This document shows, piece by piece, positions 53,732-64,000 of a stretch of DNA of 64,000 bases (within the stretch, counting starts at the first letter, position 1; each line of letters opens with the position of its first letter). Under the pieces are notes generated by a model, which saw only the letters and a list, made by a program, of their open reading frames with translations, made no database searches and was not told the origin of the DNA. This DNA is from Kluyveromyces lactis. Its lineage: Eukaryota > Ascomycota > Saccharomycetes > Saccharomycetales > Saccharomycetaceae. The stretch spans positions 310,001-374,000 of the forward strand of contig NC_006040.1 of NCBI RefSeq assembly GCF_000002515.2, written 5' to 3'. Both the position numbers and the translations under genes were made by a program.

Positions 53732-55654
53732 ATGTCTAAGGCTGTTGGTATTGATTTGGGTACCACTTACTCATGTGTTGCTCACTTTTCTAACGACCGT
53801 GTCGAAATTTTGGCTAACGACCAAGGTAACAGAACTACCCCATCTTTTGTCGCTTTCACCGACACTGAAAGATTGATTGGTGATGCTGCCAAGAACCAAG
53901 CTGCTATGAACCCAGCCAACACTGTTTTCGATGCTAAGCGTTTGATTGGTAGAAACTTCAGTGACGCAGAAGTTCAAGGTGATATCAAGCACTTCCCATT
54001 CAAGGTCATTGACGTTGCTGGTAAGCCACAAGTCGAAGTCGAATACAAGGGTGAAAACAAGGTTTTCACCCCAGAAGAAATCTCCTCTATGATTTTGAGT
54101 AAGATGAAGGAAACTGCTGAATCTTACTTGGGTTGCAAGGTTAACGACGCTGTCGTTACCGTTCCAGCTTACTTTAACGATTCTCAAAGACAAGCTACCA
54201 AGGATGCTGGTACCATTGCTGGTTTGAACGTTCTAAGAATCATTAACGAACCTACCGCTGCTGCCATTGCTTACGGTTTGGACAAGAAAGATGAAGGCGA
54301 AAAGAACGTCTTGATCTTCGATTTGGGTGGTGGTACCTTCGATGTCTCCTTGTTGACCATTGAAGACGGTATCTTCGAAGTTAAGGCTACCGCTGGTGAC
54401 ACTCACTTGGGTGGTGAAGATTTCGATAACAGATTAGTTAATCACTTCGTTCAAGAATTCAAGAGAAAGAACAAAAAGGACTTGACCACTAACCAAAGAG
54501 CTTTGAGAAGATTGAGAACTGCTTGTGAAAGAGCTAAGAGAACTTTGTCCTCTTCCGCTCAAACTTCCATCGAAATCGACTCTTTGTTCGAAGGTATCGA
54601 TTTATACACTTCTATCACAAGAGCTAGATTCGAAGAATTGTGTGGTGACTTATTCAGATCTACTTTAGACCCAGTTGAAAAGGTCTTGAGAGATGCTAAG
54701 TTGGACAAATCTCAAGTTCATGAAATCGTTCTAGTTGGTGGTTCTACCAGAATTCCAAAGGTCCAGAAGTTGGTCTCTGACTACTTCAACGGTAAGGAAC
54801 CAAACAGATCCATCAACCCAGATGAAGCTGTCGCTTACGGTGCTGCCGTTCAAGCTGCTGTTTTGACAGGTGACCAATCTTCTAAGACTCAAGATTTGTT
54901 GTTGTTGGATGTTGCTCCATTGTCCTTGGGTATTGAAACTGCTGGTGGTGTCATGACCAAGTTGATTCCTAGAAACTCTACCATTCCAACTAAGAAGTCT
55001 GAAATCTTCTCCACATACGCTGATAACCAACCAGGTGTCTTGATCCAAGTTTACGAAGGTGAAAGAGCTAGAACAAAGGACAACAACTTGTTAGGTAAGT
55101 TCGACTTGACTGGTATCCCACCAGCTCCAAGAGGTGTCCCACAAATCGAAGTTACTTTCGATGTCGATGCTAACGGTATCTTGAACGTTTCTGCCGTTGA
55201 AAAGGGTACTGGTAAATCTGAAAAGATTACCATCACTAACGACAAGGGTAGATTGTCTAAGGAAGATATCGAAAGAATGGTTTCTGAAGCTGAAAAATAC
55301 AAGGAAGAAGATGAAAAGGAATCTTCCAGAATTGCCGCTAGAAACCAATTGGAATCCACTTCTTACTCTTTGAAGAACACTTTGTCTGAAGCCGCTGACA
55401 AGATCGAAGAAGCTGACAAGGAAACTTTGACTGCTAAGTGTGACGAAGTTATCGCTTGGTTGGATGCCAACACTCAAGCTACTACCGAAGAATTCGAATC
55501 TCAATTGAAGGAATTGCAAGAAGTCGCGAACCCAATCATGACCAAGATGTACCAAGCCGGTGGTGCTCCAGGTGGTGCCGCTCCAGGTGGTTTCCCAGGT
55601 GGTGCTCCTCCAGCTCCAGAAGCTGAAGGTCCAACCGTTGAAGAAGTTGATTAA
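53732..55654 (+). CDS. SSA2: Cytosolic Hsp70 (Ssa type)
   Basis: A 640-residue Hsp70. It opens [17 protein letters not shown], carries the phosphate motif [14 protein letters not shown] and [11 protein letters not shown], and its linker is [19 protein letters not shown]. The tail is Gly/Pro-rich and ends PTVEEVD, which identifies a cytosolic Hsp70 that binds TPR co-chaperones. It lacks any signal peptide. Position next to POM33 matches S. cerevisiae SSA2 (YLL024C) rather than SSA1, but the coding sequence cannot separate them. Codon bias is extreme. It folds new and stressed proteins and assists membrane translocation. Confidence 0.96.
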   Translation: MSKAVGIDLGTTYSCVAHFSNDRVEILANDQGNRTTPSFVAFTDTERLIGDAAKNQAAMNPANTVFDAKRLIGRNFSDAEVQGDIKHFPFKVIDVAGKPQVEVEYKGENKVFTPEEISSMILSKMKETAESYLGCKVNDAVVTVPAYFNDSQRQATKDAGTIAGLNVLRIINEPTAAAIAYGLDKKDEGEKNVLIFDLGGGTFDVSLLTIEDGIFEVKATAGDTHLGGEDFDNRLVNHFVQEFKRKNKKDLTTNQRALRRLRTACERAKRTLSSSAQTSIEIDSLFEGIDLYTSITRARFEELCGDLFRSTLDPVEKVLRDAKLDKSQVHEIVLVGGSTRIPKVQKLVSDYFNGKEPNRSINPDEAVAYGAAVQAAVLTGDQSSKTQDLLLLDVAPLSLGIETAGGVMTKLIPRNSTIPTKKSEIFSTYADNQPGVLIQVYEGERARTKDNNLLGKFDLTGIPPAPRGVPQIEVTFDVDANGILNVSAVEKGTGKSEKITITNDKGRLSKEDIERMVSEAEKYKEEDEKESSRIAARNQLESTSYSLKNTLSEAADKIEEADKETLTAKCDEVIAWLDANTQATTEEFESQLKELQEVANPIMTKMYQAGGAPGGAAPGGFPGGAPPAPEAEGPTVEEVD

Positions 55655-56088
55655 ACATAACAAAACAAAACGCTTCACACAACTTATAATACCAAACCAA
55701 ACTTAATACCTTTCTTTGATAGAATCATTAAACGAAAGATATCCTTATGAAAAACCAAATACACTTGAGAGAGGGACATTTATTCAAAGCTTAAAAGTTA
55801 ATAATTCTCTAATCTTTTGATAGACTTTTCTCCGTATCATAATTATTATCAGTCATCATTTAAATACTATTAATACTATTATTATTATTATTATTTTACT
55901 GGTTTTATTACTACTGGGTTCCTAGTAGGCAGAGGACCACTGTCGGTATGTGACGTTCACTACCTTTTTGCCGTTCTGCATGCGGGGTGTGTCAAAATTA
56001 TATATGAAAAGAACTTAGAAAATATTGAGATCATGTGACTTACATTTTGTAGTGGTAGTAGAACAAATCATTTCACTCAACAAATTAC
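55655..56088. other. Intergenic, SSA 3' flank
   Basis: A 434-base spacer between the SSA gene and the second tRNA-Leu, with an ATT triplet run at about 55875-55896. No gene is seen. Confidence 0.6.
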
Positions 56089-56219
56089 GAGAGTTTGGCC
56101 GAGTGGTTAAGGCGTCAGATTTAGGTCTTTCCTCTTGCCTGGTGACTTCCATTACCAGGTAATAGAGGACAAGCACTCTGATATCTACGGATGCGCGGGT
56201 TCGAATCCCGTAGCTCTCA
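56089..56219 (+). tRNA. tRNA-Leu (anticodon TAG) with a 50-nt intron, copy 2
   Basis: Identical in length and fold to the copy at 25455-25585. Across all 131 bases I find one difference, an A-to-G change inside the intron (GAGAACAAG there, GAGGACAAG here). The preceding six or more bases (AATTACGA context) and the following TTAT are also shared. Pol III T-tracts follow at 56222-56230. Confidence 0.95.
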
Positions 56220-56535
56220 TTATTTTTTTTTCTGTTTCCGCTTTTTTTTTCTCCAACTTATTTTCATATCTAGTTTAGAGCCCGCCTCGAAACAGTTTTT
56301 TCGGTGTACAGTTCGAATGCTCATCGAGTGAACAACTAACAAAGTACATATGATTTTAGCTTCATTAATGATAAGAGTTGATGTAGTGCAATATTGAGGA
56401 TTCATTTAATTGTAAAACGTTTCTCCAATTCCATAATACGTGTTGATCGTAAGGCACTTTCCGCTTTCTTTCAATTATCCGGGGATTAACCAGAAGTGGG
56501 GCCTATTTTGCAGTTCGGAATCATAGTGTTTCGTA
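56220..56535. other. Intergenic, carrier-gene promoter
   Basis: 316 bases from the tRNA terminator T-tracts to the carrier start. Nothing specific is seen. Confidence 0.6.
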
Positions 56536-57471
56536 ATGGATTTAAAGCAACTTGCTAAGCAGGAATCCAGTATTGCATTCATTGCAGGCGGTGTAGCAGG
56601 CGCTGTTTCCAGAACTGTAGTATCACCCTTTGAAAGAGTGAAGATTTTGTTGCAAGTTCAAAGCTCCACTAGCGCATATAACCATGGTATTATCAATGCA
56701 GTAGGTCAAGTGTACAAGGAAGAAGGTGTAGCTGGATTATTTCGTGGTAATGGGTTAAATTGTGTCCGTATTTTCCCCTACAGTGCGGTTCAGTTTGTAG
56801 TTTACGAATGGTGTAAGAAGCATATTTTTCATGTCGACGGTACCGTGGGGAAAGAGCAATTGCTGAACTGGCAAAGACTATCAGCAGGAGCGTTATGCGG
56901 TGGTATGAGTGTATTGGCCACATATCCACTTGACTTGGTAAGGACTAGACTTTCGATTCAAACGGCGAACTTGGCTAAACTTTCGAAATCGAAGGCCAAG
57001 GACATTGCAAAACCACCTGGAGTATGGGAACTTCTAGTGAAGACGTTCAAGGAAGAAGGCGGTATCAGAGGTTTGTACAGGGGTATTTATCCGACTAGTT
57101 AGGGAGTAGTACCATACGTTGCCGTGAATTTCGCAGTATATGAACAATTGAAAGAATTTATGCCAGTGACAGACCCTAATTTGGCAAATTTATACAAACT
57201 GGCAATGGGCGCTATAAGCGGTGGAGTAGCACAAACGCTAGTTTATCCGTTTGATTTACTCAGGAGGCGGTTCCAAGTATTAGCTATGGGAGGTAATGAA
57301 TTAGGATTCAGATATAAGAGTGTCTCTGATGCATTGATTACCATTGGGAAGACAGAAGGACCGAAGGGTTACTACAAAGGATTGACTGCAAACTTGTTCA
57401 AGGTTATTCCATCTACAGCTGTCAGCTGGTTGGTGTATGAAGTGATACGTGAAGCCATGGTAGAATGGTAA
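56536..57471 (+). pseudogene. Mitochondrial APS/PAPS carrier (YPR011C orthologue) with one in-frame TAG
   Basis: A 312-codon frame of the mitochondrial carrier family, closely matching S. cerevisiae YPR011C (326 residues), which transports adenosine 5'-phosphosulfate and PAPS. The three repeats have the signatures PFERVKILLQ, PLDLVRTRLS and PFDLLRRRFQ. Codon 189 is TAG (57100-57102), falling in YPTS-stop-GVVPYVAVNFAVYE where S. cerevisiae reads PTSLGVVPYVALNFAVYE. A single TTG-to-TAG change explains it. The remaining 122 sense codons are fully open in the same frame and well conserved. As it stands the product would stop after repeat 2 and be inactive. It may be a recent pseudogene, an allele, a sequencing error or a read-through case. 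Confidence 0.88.
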
Positions 57472-58360
57472 AAGTAGTATGTAATTGCATCATCTGTAAA
57501 AATAAAAAAAAACTAGAGCTGTCCAAGCAAACAGCCGTAGTATAAAGACTGCCAAATCCACATTCTTACTGCCTTGAATTGAATCTCCAATGCCTGACCT
57601 GAACATTCTTTGAATTAATCTACTGTTCGATTTAAACTGACGCACGACAGATCAAGCAGCTGTTGAATTTGATCTATCACTAAAATTTACAAAATAACGT
57701 CAAAACGTCGAAATTTCGACCAATCAAGTTTCAGGAAATGACAGAATGCGTAACAAAAAGGTACAGAAGATGCAGACCATCCGTATCTCATAACATTGAG
57801 TCAGCGTTCCAGTGAGGGAATTACTGGTGATTTGAAGCTGAGCGAAAGCTGTTTAGTAATATCTCACTCTGGAAATGAGAAGTCGTGTCACAAAGTAGAG
57901 GGAACATCGACAGCCAACTTGTCACGTGATACAATCCCCCCAGAATAAAGCGATTTACTATAGCACGAATTAAAAATATGGGAGAAAGGGATTATATAGG
58001 AGACGTAGAACTCTAACATTATCAATAATCTATAACGTCACTAGGTTTCATTGCAGTGAGACTTGGATAAACCACATTATACCTTGATCCTATCACTAAA
58101 CTGAGTTCCCTATAATAAGACCATTCAAGCAGAAAGTGAAGGAAAAAAAAAAAAATGTTGATATTTACAAGGAAAATTGAAAAGGAAAAAAGTGTCGATT
58201 TCACAATTCATAACCAACTTTCATACACATTTGAAGATTTTAAAGATCATATTTTTTATCGGTTTATTGTTATCACGAATAATAGTCCTATTTCCCTGTT
58301 TTAGAACTGTTCTATCAATTCATCTAAGATAACCTTATATCGTCACACATATTACTAGCA
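57472..58360. other. 0.9-kb intergenic upstream of MIN8
   Basis: Contains a 14-bp palindrome GTCGAAATTTCGAC (57707-57720) and a TTGTCACGTGAT box (core 57923-57928). In S. cerevisiae RPA135 lies beyond MIN8 and not here. No gene is seen. Confidence 0.55.
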
Positions 58361-58579
58361 ATGAGACCTACACAATTTGTTTTGAACGCTGCTAAGAAGA
58401 AGTCTGGTTTTTCTGTTCCAGTTGAATTAACTCCATTGTTTTTGGCTATGGGTGTTGCTTTGGCTTCCGGTACTTGGTTCTCTTACAAGAAGTTCTTCCA
58501 CGATGACTCCTTGAGAGTTAGTAGAAAGAACCCAGAACAATCTGCTCTAGACAAAGTCTTGAACCAAAAGGCAGAATAA
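58361..58579 (+). CDS. MIN8: Small mitochondrial membrane protein Min8
   Basis: A 72-residue protein starting [16 protein letters not shown], with one hydrophobic span [21 protein letters not shown] (read in two parts: [13 protein letters not shown] and TWFSYKK) and a charged C terminus with [10 protein letters not shown]. cerevisiae YPR010C-A (MIN8) begins MRPAQLLLNTAKKTSG and has [15 protein letters not shown], an unmistakable match. It also sits next to YPR011C there. It is a short mitochondrial inner-membrane protein linked to cytochrome oxidase in recent work. Short genes of this size are easily missed. Confidence 0.92.
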   Translation: MRPTQFVLNAAKKKSGFSVPVELTPLFLAMGVALASGTWFSYKKFFHDDSLRVSRKNPEQSALDKVLNQKAE

Positions 58580-59402
58580 ATGAGATATTGATTATGGATT
58601 GGAAATTCATAAATAAAAAAAAAAAAAGCGAACATAGGATGAGTCCTTTGGGAGGCATGAATCGTTTATTGCCATTTTCTACTTCCTATTGACATGGCTT
58701 TCCTAGGCATCGTTTCTTTGTGAATTTTATTTTTTTCTTATTTATTTTATATCATACGGACTTGCTTCTTATACTGCTACGATTGTCAATTCTCCATTCG
58801 AAGACTTTTCCCCCTAACTGCGTTTTTGTTCCAAGAGGAAATGTGTCCAATCAATGACTCATATACCCCTTATATCGCAAGCGTTTGGTATTTATCTTTT
58901 ACTCTCTTTTTTTATCACATCATTGGTTTCCTCGATTTCGATGAGTTGACTCAATCGAATCATTCTCTTAAAAGTACCATTTTAAACAATATTATTCAAA
59001 TACACAACATGCTCATAAACATAAAGCAAATACATATTTTTTTTATTGAAAGATTGCCTGTCTCTTCATTAAAGAAGGAAGTAATTCCAAAATCATGAAA
59101 ACTGTGAACAGTCTTGCCAAATGAAAACTTCCATAGTTTAGTACTATTACTGTTATTATTATCGTTATTATTATTATTTTGAATAACATATTTATTAAGA
59201 AACACTATAAAACACTGACCTCGTGCGGAGATGCATTTTTAGCGGTAGTTATTTCTTGTGGCACTTTTAGATCAAATGCACAGTATATCTACATAGTAAT
59301 GTCAATTCAAGCTGCCGTCTATTGCATATTTACAGTATTTGAAATCGGTTGTGTACAAATTTGAGAGTTATAGTTATAAAGAATATTAATATGTTATCAA
59401 GA
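58580..59402. other. Intergenic between convergent MIN8 and purine permease
   Basis: An 823-base AT-rich region with an A run at 58616-58626 and an interrupted TTA triplet repeat at 59152-59178. A 90-codon frame at 58826-59098 is not convincing. Confidence 0.55.
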
Positions 59403-61277
59403 TTATTTCCTTTCACCGTCAGAAGAGCTAGCTTCAGTGACTTTTACGTCTTCCTTTAATTCGAATGATTGAGGATAAGTGATTGAATCTTGTGCTGGAT
59501 GTGCGGATTCCGATGCCGCTTCTTTAGCTTTGTGACTCAAAACACGGAGCGAGAGTGGTTGATCATCTTCTCCTTCAAGCATACTCAGATTTTCTTGTTG
59601 AATTTCAATATCGTCCATCAGTTCTTCATCCAATTCTTGTGGTAGTAGTTGGTTCATTATAACACCAACGATGGCACACACAGCGAAACCCGATTCCATG
59701 ATCAAAACAATAGCATTCAAGAACCCTTGTAGAGTGTTATTGGAGCCGTTGTAATGGAAGAAGGTACCAAACCAGGTTGGTACGAGAACGGCGCCGATAC
59801 CTAGTGCTAGAGAGCAAGTCAAAACAAATCTGTCACGTCTGGTCAAAGGTATTGTAGAGATAATCTTGATACCAGATACAGCAACCGATGTGAATAAGAA
59901 TGTGGTCATCCCCCCTAAGACAGGTTTTGGAATTGCAACTAGTGCAGCTCCAAACTTGGCAACAATACCCATGAGGAACATAAAGAAACAACACCAGTAG
60001 CCGACTTGTCTGCTAGCACATTTAGTAATTGAAATGACACCATTGTTCTGTGCGAAGGTAGACATTGGGGTTATGGTACACAAACCAGAAAGAATACCAC
60101 TGAGACCATCACAAAGCACACCACCTTGAATTCTTGATTCGTATTCAGCACCTTCCGTTTCCAATCTAGACACGTCACAAGTAGCTGTCAAATCACCCAT
60201 AGCTTCTGTTGCCAAGACGATATATAAAACTAACATCGGCAACACAGCAGGTCCATACACCGAAAGCTTAAACGTGTGAACCCAGATGAATGTTCCACCA
60301 GGAGCAGCATCTATGGAGGTTTTGTTAAAGTAGCCACATGCTGCAGCAACGATACAACCAACCAACAAACCAAGGATGACAGCACATGATTTCATGATTG
60401 GAGCACCGTACTTCTCAAAGATGATAATAGTGGAAAACACCAAGAAACCCAAACCGACGAAACGGGCAGACCCCCAGTCACCTGCCATGGGAGCACCTTC
60501 TGAGGGACAAATGGCACCAACACATCCTGAACCACCGGCCCAGTCGCTGAACCCTGATTTGATAAGACTGAAAGCGATACAAAGAATGACGGGACCTGTG
60601 ACAATCTTTGGAAACAAGCTTTGTAAAATATTAGCCGGAGTGAAGGACATAGCAACTTCGAGCAAACCACAAACACAGGCGGTACCCAAGATAGCACCAT
60701 AGCCATCAGGACAAGCTAATTGCGTGCCATCTTCGGACACTGGGCAAAATCCTGTATCATACATCATGGGGAAAACATTTCCGACCAAAGTAATACTAGC
60801 GAATGAAGTACCTAGCACAGAAATAAGACCAGAACCCACGTAGTATGAAGTAAATGGGATAGGGACTCTTGTAATTTGTATGGCTGACATGAGACTAGAA
60901 ACGATCAACGAAGCTGAAACCAAATATTCTTGAACACTCTGATCGAGGTTTATCATTGTTGATATCAAAATTGGAGGCGAAATGACACCAGCCAACATAG
61001 ACAACGAGTGTTGCAACCCAAGAATCATACCTAGTACAACGGGAACGTCAGCATTAAGTGAGAAAAACGGTTGATCTCTATGAACAAGTTCGACACCTCT
61101 TTTCCTTGCTAAATACTCTTGGAATGGATACGAAGGAGTGAAAAGGAAAGCGTAATCATAGTCACCTAGAAGACCATCCTTGGTAGTCCATTTTCTAACC
61201 ACTTTTTTCACAACATCCTTCACAGGTGCTCTTTTCACATTGTCCTGCTCTACAGCATCGGCCAAAACTTGATCCAT
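59403..61277 (-). CDS. UapA-type uric acid/xanthine permease (NAT/NCS2 family)
   Basis: A 624-residue transporter with 14 predicted membrane helices. NAT-family hallmarks are present: the QH pair in LGLQHSLSMLAG (residues 89-90), the TM8 segment ATEAMGDLTATCDVSR with its conserved acidic residues, and the NAT signature QNNGVISITK in TM10. This layout matches Aspergillus UapA/UapC and C. albicans Xut1, which take up xanthine and uric acid with protons. S. cerevisiae has no NAT member that I know of, and imports purines through Fcy2. Long cytosolic tails at both ends are typical. It is convergent with MIN8. Confidence 0.92.
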   Translation of the reverse strand: MDQVLADAVEQDNVKRAPVKDVVKKVVRKWTTKDGLLGDYDYAFLFTPSYPFQEYLARKRGVELVHRDQPFFSLNADVPVVLGMILGLQHSLSMLAGVISPPILISTMINLDQSVQEYLVSASLIVSSLMSAIQITRVPIPFTSYYVGSGLISVLGTSFASITLVGNVFPMMYDTGFCPVSEDGTQLACPDGYGAILGTACVCGLLEVAMSFTPANILQSLFPKIVTGPVILCIAFSLIKSGFSDWAGGSGCVGAICPSEGAPMAGDWGSARFVGLGFLVFSTIIIFEKYGAPIMKSCAVILGLLVGCIVAAACGYFNKTSIDAAPGGTFIWVHTFKLSVYGPAVLPMLVLYIVLATEAMGDLTATCDVSRLETEGAEYESRIQGGVLCDGLSGILSGLCTITPMSTFAQNNGVISITKCASRQVGYWCCFFMFLMGIVAKFGAALVAIPKPVLGGMTTFLFTSVAVSGIKIISTIPLTRRDRFVLTCSLALGIGAVLVPTWFGTFFHYNGSNNTLQGFLNAIVLIMESGFAVCAIVGVIMNQLLPQELDEELMDDIEIQQENLSMLEGEDDQPLSLRVLSHKAKEAASESAHPAQDSITYPQSFELKEDVKVTEASSSDGERK

Positions 61278-62639
61278 CTTTGGGGTTATAATATATCAAA
61301 CTGTTTGGTTACAGAAGCCTTACTTCCTTCTAGAATTCCCACTTGATTCAAACTGAATACTCTTACTGTTATACGAGATCACAAAACAGAAAGGGACCAT
61401 TATTCTGTCAAACTTCTCCATATATGTATGTGAGTGCAGATCTGCTGTTTTGTAGTTGTAATGTTTCTATATCTTTTAACTTTCCTGGGAAACTATCTTT
61501 TCTGATTTCATTAGTTAAATCCTTATCTAAGTGATTCGCAGGACTCCGAAGCAAAAATAAGGGAAATGTTCGTGGTTTAGACAAAGGAAATGCTAGTCAA
61601 TATGTGAAAAGAAAAGAGAATTTCCGAGTACACATTTACAAGCACTATCAGCCACCTCTTTTAATTCTTTGCAGATATCGCTAAAACGTCTATCGGTCAA
61701 CTACTCAAATTGATTTGATCAACATAACTTTCGATTTTCAAAAATAAGCATAATATTTCTTCCTTTCCTATAGGTTTTCTCCGTCACAGTCAAAAAGGTA
61801 ACGTTATAACTCTGACAAGAATCTGCAAGCTAATTGCAATCAGGAATTTCGACATGAGAAACCAAAAAAAGAAGGTGGAACTGTCGGTTTTTGCTATGCC
61901 TCATCGCATTGCAGTTCACCTTTAGCTCCAAGTGCTAATGAATTTCTTCATTTTTCTTTTTTTTTTAGCGCCTGTTATGCGTGTCTCTTGATCCGTCTCT
62001 AAGCAGTGAGAAGGATCCAACCATTGGGTAGTAGTTTGAATAAGTCAGTCAGGTGTTTGATAAACTTCTTTACTGGTCAATTTTCAATACAAACTAGATC
62101 TTAGTTAAGCATTTGTAAATAAGGCAGCTAAGCTGCTTAAAGTGAATGTTTTTCTGATAGTTTTCACTGCATAGTGCGGGGACTCACAAAGTGAAAACAA
62201 AAATTAACTACTGGGTAGTAAACTGACGTGTGGTTGCAGATAACGATTGAACGATGGTTATGACCGTTATCCAGTCTGAACCGTCTCCTCAGTATACAAT
62301 CCACATTCTGATAAGAGATAATCATGAAGAGAAAGGGCGCATCCTCACTATCTTTTCCTGGAGAGGTGTTCCTTTCATGTTTTTTTTTTGTTTTTACCCT
62401 GGAAGAATGACTTTTTACTACGTTGATTTCTGTGTTCGAGGTGCGGCCATCCCCGTGTCTGAGAATTCAAGATGTCTATCGGCCTTGATGATAAACATAT
62501 TCGACATGAGACCTATGGCAGACGTAAATGTGCACAACTTTGCAAGTGTAGGGAAAGCTCTTGATTAAATAAAGATATTTACATGAAAGTTAAGCGAAGT
62601 GAAGTAATTTGACAGAAGGTGTTTGTCTTGTTGTTATTC
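61278..62639. other. 1.4-kb intergenic upstream of the purine permease
   Basis: Includes the permease promoter and the 3' flank of DPC29. An ATG-started 104-codon frame at 62254-62568 has no recognisable domain or compositional support and was not called. Nothing else is seen. Confidence 0.55.
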
Positions 62640-63542
62640 TTATTCTTTGATGTTGGAATAGATCTGCGTAACATCGTCGATTTCTTCTAATTGATTGATG
62701 AATTTCTCTAGCTTTGCATGTAATTCAGTGTCAGTGACGGGACTCATCGCTGTCTCTTCACGAGGAACATACTCCACTCCCATTTCTCTGATATGGAACC
62801 CTTGATTCCTCAACGTTTCAGCCACTTTGTTAGTCTGTTGAGCCTCTGTGATAACTTCGAATAGTGCGCTAGCATCATTACCGCTTGAATTCTCATCTTG
62901 CGATGATAGTGGTTCGCTTTCCCCAGTAGTATCTTCGCTGTTTGGAGTATCCTGTTCTAAATCTTCCACTCCATCTATTTCCAACACTATGTCCATCACT
63001 GAGTCGAAATCTCTGGGTTGATCTTCTTTAGGTTCAATGACAACGTACCCTTTCCTTTCAAAGAAGTATAAGGTCGGTGTCATGTTTCCATTGAATTTAT
63101 TGAATGTAGATCTGATTAATCCCACGGTTCTGTTCTTGTTGTCCGTAAGTGCTTCAACGACAAATGCAACCCCAGCTGGACCTATTCCCTCGTATGTACA
63201 TGGCTCTGCACCAGCGCTTGCGCCATCATTGGTACCTGAACCCTTTTTGATCGCATTTTCAATGACTTTCTTCGTCACATTGTTCTTATTAGCCAATTCA
63301 ATGGCAGTTGCAAGTCTGATATTCATAGCAGGATCCGCAGATCCACCCAGTTTCACGGCGACAGAAATCTGATTAGCAATCTTATTGTATATCTTGGTTC
63401 TTTCAGCGTCGTTTTTGGCCTTTGTATGCTTGATGTTAGCCCATTTACTATGTCCGGCATTGACGACTCTGGTCCCGTGCAAAAACCTTCTGCTGAAGAC
63501 ACTCCCACTACCTAAACTTCTTGAAGCACTTATCTTTAACAT
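62640..63542 (-). CDS. DPC29: Mitochondrial TACO1/YebC-family protein Dpc29
   Basis: A 300-residue protein. The first 28 residues form a mitochondrial presequence (SRSLGSGSVFSRRFLHGTRV). The YebC core then starts AGHSKWANIKHTKAKNDAERTKIYNKI, the most diagnostic stretch of the family. It continues with NNVTKKVIENAIKKGSG and YEGIGPAGVAFVVEALTDNKNR. An acidic Ser-rich insertion (about residues 200-225) separates the C-terminal part. Human TACO1 activates mitochondrial COX1 translation. The S. cerevisiae orthologue is YGR021W (Dpc29), of about 290 residues, a mitochondrial translation factor. Confidence 0.93.
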   Translation of the reverse strand: MLKISASRSLGSGSVFSRRFLHGTRVVNAGHSKWANIKHTKAKNDAERTKIYNKIANQISVAVKLGGSADPAMNIRLATAIELANKNNVTKKVIENAIKKGSGTNDGASAGAEPCTYEGIGPAGVAFVVEALTDNKNRTVGLIRSTFNKFNGNMTPTLYFFERKGYVVIEPKEDQPRDFDSVMDIVLEIDGVEDLEQDTPNSEDTTGESEPLSSQDENSSGNDASALFEVITEAQQTNKVAETLRNQGFHIREMGVEYVPREETAMSPVTDTELHAKLEKFINQLEEIDDVTQIYSNIKE

Positions 63543-64000
63543 GATTCACTTGATGTTTGATGCAATTTAAGCGGGTTAAGGTTCGATAGATGTAATACGA
63601 TGATCACTTCCCGTTCCATTGGGGAATGTCGTTAAATCCATTTTTAAACTAAGGTCATCTCGACTACGTTTTTTTCACTTTTTCACTTCCCATAAATGTT
63701 GATACATAGTGAGATAAAGGTACTGTGGTCAAAAAGTGAGTTGTATACTTTCCTTAATCTGTTCTGCAGGCGGTGAAGAGGTGGAAAGATCTCCATAGAA
63801 GCCTACAATGGAAATATTGCTTCATACAGCATATTCCCATGATCAATTGGTAAATAAACGGAAAGGCCGGGTAATGTTTTCTTTTCATGTCTCCCCTTTC
63901 AATACGATTTCTTTTAATGAATATATCAATTGAAACATTACACCGAAACGAATTATTGGAAACTAGTATTTCATGATAACTTAGACAACTTTTCTCTGCT
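63543..64000. other. Right-hand end of window, DPC29 promoter
   Basis: About 460 bases up to the window edge. The region should hold the DPC29 promoter. No start of a further gene can be supported. Confidence 0.55.

Noticed and set aside
57124-57471. Treating the second half of the YPR011C frame as a separate gene
   Set aside because: It has no ATG at its start (GTG), is in the same frame as the first half and corresponds to the third carrier repeat, so it belongs to the same gene.
62254-62568. ATG-started 104-codon frame downstream of the purine permease promoter
   Set aside because: No domain, odd composition (FMFFFCFYPG) and low-complexity T runs. It could be chance, and nothing supports expression.

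Overview
The window is nuclear DNA of a budding yeast of the family Saccharomycetaceae. Nearly every gene is intron-free and full length. Most have a clear Saccharomyces cerevisiae counterpart, recognised here from memory of the protein sequences, and several neighbouring sets match S. cerevisiae gene order: UPF3-SMD1-PRP38-MRPL25 (YGR072W-YGR076C), OLA1-SCO (YBR025C-YBR024W), YPR011C-MIN8, and HIF1-POM33-SSA (YLL022C-YLL024C). The species is not S. cerevisiae. The order is otherwise scrambled, and the window carries genes that S. cerevisiae, as far as I recall, does not have: a UapA-type purine permease, a CrpA/Crp1-type copper ATPase, a FlbD-like R2R3 Myb factor and a SUKH-domain protein. 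I cannot name the genus from sequence alone; a non-whole-genome-duplication genus such as Kluyveromyces, Lachancea, Torulaspora or Zygosaccharomyces would fit.

Layout. 1-14 kb: the 5' end of chitin synthase CHS2, an intron-containing tRNA-Gly, OLA1, SCO1/2, SIT4, THP1, YNK1, then the conserved UPF3 to MRPL25 block with two additional genes (a coiled-coil orphan and an Mpv17-family membrane protein) that overlap tail to tail. 14-25 kb: DPS1, OCA5, PRP19, a glutathione peroxidase, the SUKH gene flanked by more than 1 kb of empty DNA on each side, ENT4 and COX19. 25-38 kb: tRNA-Leu(TAG), MET17, BPT1 and the copper ATPase, a neighbourhood rich in copper, sulfur and thiol functions. 38-56 kb: CDC3, HIF1, the Myb factor, about 7.6 kb with no recognisable gene, POM33 and a cytosolic Hsp70 (SSA) with a clear heat-shock element. 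56-64 kb: a second, nearly identical tRNA-Leu(TAG), the APS/PAPS carrier YPR011C interrupted by one in-frame TAG, MIN8, the purine permease and the TACO1-like DPC29.

The points most worth following are: the SUKH (bacterial immunity-type) gene in a yeast; the 7.6-kb gene-free stretch upstream of the FlbD-like Myb gene, which together split an otherwise collinear HIF1-POM33-SSA block; a perfect 36-bp palindrome between BPT1 and the copper ATPase; and the nonsense codon in YPR011C. I saw no rRNA, CRISPR array, centromere or recognisable transposon or retroelement. Start codons were checked against the DNA: several longer open frames begin with GTG or TTG, and in those cases the first ATG was used.
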